This document shows, one piece after another, positions 62,401-64,000 of a DNA stretch of 64,000 nucleotides (positions are counted from its first letter, which is position 1; each line of letters opens with the position of its first letter). Location of the stretch: positions 124,001 through 188,000 of the forward strand of contig CAYJKN010000006.1 in assembly GCA_964371075.1 (NCBI GenBank), read 5' to 3'. Made by a program: the position numbers and the translations under genes. This stretch comes from UTCHB3 sp964371075. GTDB lineage: Bacteria > Bacteroidota > Ignavibacteria > Ignavibacteriales > Ignavibacteriaceae. The notes under the pieces are model-generated. The model searched no databases. It was given only the letters and a program-made list of their open reading frames with translations, and was not told the origin of the DNA.

Positions 62401-63166
62401 CAACAGCAGCGGAAATGTTTTTTGGTGTGCTCCATGTCAGTCCATTATTACTTGACCAAACAAGTTCGATCTTTTCATTATTGGGACTTCCGGTAACAAA
62501 AGCTGTCCATGCATTGTATAACCTGTTAGCGTAAGGACTTCCCGGAGTTTTATCAGCTGTCATATGATTTTTATCAAGGAGATCTGCTGAGCTGGAAGGG
62601 TTTGGTCCTGCTTGTGAGGTTGTCCAGTTAACACCATTATTTGATGAAGAAGCTACTCCCTGACCACCACCGTTGTGAATATAACCAACATGCATGTAGC
62701 CATTGGGTGCAATCACAGAAACAGGATCACCTGAGTTTCTTCCATATGGAGGATCATCCCAACCGGTCCAGTTTGTTCCACCATTGGTAGTGAGGTAAGT
62801 ACCGGTACCATAAAGTGTACCGATTGTACTTCCATTCCATGAAGTGGAGTTTGCAGAAAGAAGAAGGATGTCCATATTTAATGGATGAACATCGATACTG
62901 AGTTCTGACTGTGTTGAGTTGGTAGTTGGGAAAGGTCTGAAGTTAGGATAAAGAGTTGCTTCAGCGCCGGCAACGCGAAGATGCCGATTTACATTGGGTG
63001 CAGGGATGTAGATAAAGGAATTATCTCCAGCTGCAGTTGTAAAATTTTGGTCTTTCATTATTTTCGACCAATATTTTGCATTACTCTTGTCCGGGTCAAT
63101 CGAGTCCTGAGCGATCATTAGCCCTGAAAGAAAGACGAAGAGGAGAGAAAATCGTAAAAATGCCAT
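59408..63166 (-). CDS. Large secreted sialidase/BNR-fold protein with T9SS sorting domain
   Basis: The 1252-aa protein starts with a signal peptide (MAFLRFSLLFVFLSGLMIAQ). Its first 450 residues are a BNR/sialidase-like propeller (SNNGVNWTTS, STDGGVTWAP, STNGGTTWTT). Two repeated beta-sandwich domains follow (each with VTHxxLxD and the pattern TDNxGxxSVxVxY). A region at about 880-1060 resembles a GATase/ThuA-like Rossmann fold (VLIIDDDLVL, DNYDVVIMTAG). A fibronectin-like segment and the T9SS domain (NYPNPFNPSTVIKYSIP) end it. Catalytic sialidase residues are not clearly seen, so activity is uncertain. ATG 63166 has GGAG upstream; a longer frame is rejected. Confidence 0.8.
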   Translation of the reverse strand: MAFLRFSLLFVFLSGLMIAQDSIDPDKSNAKYWSKIMKDQNFTTAAGDNSFIYIPAPNVNRHLRVAGAEATLYPNFRPFPTTNSTQSELSIDVHPLNMDILLLSANSTSWNGSTIGTLYGTGTYLTTNGGTNWTGWDDPPYGRNSGDPVSVIAPNGYMHVGYIHNGGGQGVASSSNNGVNWTTSQAGPNPSSSADLLDKNHMTADKTPGSPYANRLYNAWTAFVTGSPNNEKIELVWSSNNGLTWSTPKNISAAVASGSHDQGINLSTGPNGEVYAAWAIYDAWPGGEDAIGFAKSTDGGVTWAPAIRAYSALNFGIRGNLKPTSIRVSSFPSMAVDRTNGPGSGTIYITWPQRGVAPAGSDPDIVMMKSTNGGTTWTTPVRVNNDPINNGKDQYYPWMTVDQTTGHVYSVWYDSRDMSNDSASVYMARSTDFGVTFENIKISDSKFKPKAISGLAGGYQGDYIGIAAKDNNVWAYWADDRTNAYQGWVGKASFGPTINHEPLGNTENLAGPYVVNATVESALPLASNGVKVFYGRGTNGEITDSLIMTNTSGNNWTASIPGNGLPNTYNYYIYAMDNTGGFSSFPSGAPNNKLSFVVATDIEAPVVTHSVLGDQYRETWPAMVMADVTDNIGLDSVYVLYKLNTSGTLNRINLSMLTEAQYSGVFGLDTANIVVGDTIYYRIVARDAGVAHTLGYHPSSTGWNSFKFVSDNTLPVVTHTPLRDVAKLRWPPKVSANATDNLGIYSVTVDYTVNNATPRTFSLNNVSGSVYEGFFNIDTTQITAGDSVQYRIKVVDNSTSRNTVYFPASGTSQFKVINTLGVVLIIDDDLVLAERSGEKGRGNESTPLGASGTLFSTTLLAEGYIVDNVSFTAFDTTVLDNYDVVIMTAGVKTGTTIFDNLAKRTAVVNYTLRGGKTIVEGGEVGYTYRQSGTTTDKDPYFRNNVLQCSSWVSDMSGTGLLKKTVPGHEMFTMPNYIPDSLAFTGTSYGDRDAMRIIPNKPGIYKIAGWYPTYQDTAGIILYSPDNNPTNIRNAFFTFSVGTMVNQTAAANFIANALNFMMSGGGGVPVELVSFSASAEGNSVLVNWMTATEVNNQGFSVERKIANGSFVNAGFVSGRGNSLEPTAYSFVDKGLESGKYIYRLKQVDYDGTTTYSSEVEVEVGTPTVFALEQNYPNPFNPSTVIKYSIPVDGMVSLHIYNTLGEKVTTLVSTIQKAGSYEVSFNASKLASGVYIYRLESGNFSTVKKMILNK

Positions 63167-63374
63167 GAATATCTGGCTCCTTAAGTGAATAATTGAAGTG
63201 AAATGTACCCTCAAATTACGGAATTATTGGTTTATATACAATCAATTTTACATGGGGGTGATTTAAAACATCTTTTAAATAAAAATTAAGTTTTAATAGC
63301 GTCCAAATTTTCGTGACTTTGCGCTTGGCTTCATAATAAGTATCTTTGAAATCATAAATCTAAAAGTTTTTGCA

Positions 63375-64000
63375 ATGAAGATCAACTTTAATGACATTCC
63401 CGGGCAGTCACCACTTTACCTTGATTATCTATATAATTTTAAGAAAGTGGCAAAATATTACATAAAGGACTTTAGAAATGAGGCTATCTACGAACCTCAT
63501 TTTAAGGATGTTCTTTCAAAATATCCATCTGATAGAAAACAGGTGACTCAGACAATTAAAAACCAATATCTGAGTAAAAGGATATCCACAAAAACTTCGC
63601 AAAACATAAAACTTCTTGAAGAGAAAAACACTCTTGCGGTGGTTACCGGTCAACAACTGGGAATCGCCGGTGGCCCACTCTATACGATTTATAAAACAAT
63701 CACGGCAATTAAACTTGCCAACCTGCTTGCTCAGAAATATCCTGAAATGAATTTTGTACCTGTTTTTTGGCTCGCCGGTGATGATCACGATTTTGAAGAG
63801 ATCAGCTCGATAAATGTCATCAACAACGATAACAAAGTTGAAAAGATTACTTATAGCGTTGAAGAGGAAGGGGAAAAAGAAGCCGGAAGTGTGGGGGGAA
63901 TCAGACTTGAACAGGAGATTGAAGATTTTATATCATCGCTCGGAAATTCTCTTCGCACAACAGAGTTTACGCAGGATGTTATCGGTTATTTAAGTTCCAT
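63375..64000 (+). CDS. bshC: Bacillithiol synthesis cysteine-adding enzyme BshC (N-terminal part)
   Basis: ATG 63375 opens a frame that runs off the window. The first 208 residues contain the BshC signatures: VVTGQQLGIAGGPLYTIYK and FVPVFWLAGDDHDFEEI. BshC ligates cysteine to glucosaminyl-malate to give bacillithiol, a low-molecular-weight thiol of Firmicutes, Bacteroidota and relatives. It diverges from the T9SS protein gene, with about 200 bases between the starts. Confidence 0.93.
   Translation, partial: MKINFNDIPGQSPLYLDYLYNFKKVAKYYIKDFRNEAIYEPHFKDVLSKYPSDRKQVTQTIKNQYLSKRISTKTSQNIKLLEEKNTLAVVTGQQLGIAGGPLYTIYKTITAIKLANLLAQKYPEMNFVPVFWLAGDDHDFEEISSINVINNDNKVEKITYSVEEEGEKEAGSVGGIRLEQEIEDFISSLGNSLRTTEFTQDVIGYLSS

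Overview
The window reads as chromosomal DNA (roughly 40% GC by eye) from a member of the Ignavibacteria / Chlorobi-Bacteroidota group. Supporting signs are three secreted proteins with type IX secretion (T9SS) C-terminal sorting domains (two carry the NYPNPFNPST signature), a PorD-like (DUF4835) T9SS accessory protein, a Y_Y_Y-domain sensor kinase, a 31-aa COX24-like basic protein, a MurE with the meso-diaminopimelate motif DNPR, and the start of bshC (bacillithiol synthesis). Genus-level identity cannot be read from the sequence alone.

Layout. 1-3005: end of pepF, a membrane protein, HU with a possible 26-aa leader ORF, a zinc-ribbon/TPR protein, the COX24-like protein and tRNA-Thr(CGU). 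3072-5924: copper P-type ATPase and an AraC regulator with a metal-binding-like N-terminus. 6066-7448: alpha-amylase-family lipoprotein, followed by a repeat-rich gap with a gene remnant. 7854-16581: a hydrogen-metabolism locus. It holds a ferredoxin/H-cluster-like sensor histidine kinase, a receiver protein, a receiver-PAS-kinase, an untranslated leader with four perfect stem-loops, another receiver, then hydC-hydB-hydA encoding an NAD-linked [FeFe]-hydrogenase, a terminator and a heme lipoprotein. 16708-18902: an M15 peptidase pair and rsmB.

19226-36031 is a compact dcw (division and cell wall) cluster: promoter and MraZ-type operator, mraZ, rsmH, ftsL, ftsI(PASTA), murE, murF, mraY, murD, ftsW, murG, murC, ftsQ, ftsA, an unnamed gene, ftsZ and a terminator. 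The unnamed gene between ftsA and ftsZ (34037-34624) is the most striking item. It can be aligned by eye over its whole length with the N-terminal GTPase half of the neighbouring FtsZ, yet it lacks both glycine-rich nucleotide-binding loops and stops after helix H7. It looks like a truncated FtsZ pseudo-GTPase co-expressed with ftsA and ftsZ.

36124-64000 is more mixed: a vapBC pair whose toxin has an in-frame stop, porD, a T9SS-exported GH18 protein, a YacP-like NYN protein, a kinase-cydA-cydB operon, sppA, T9SS-exported repeat proteins, smpB, a pyruvoyl arginine decarboxylase, an NlpC/P60 peptidase, a lipoprotein, a membrane-protein/PRC-barrel pair between 21-nt direct repeats, octamer-phased inverted repeat islands, a TPR protein, a golvesin-like amidase, a cytochrome c, a large sialidase-like T9SS protein, and the 5' part of bshC.

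Several genes have NTG starts and several have clear GGAG-type ribosome binding sites. Starts were moved inward from the longest frame where a leader, lipobox or binding site argued for it.
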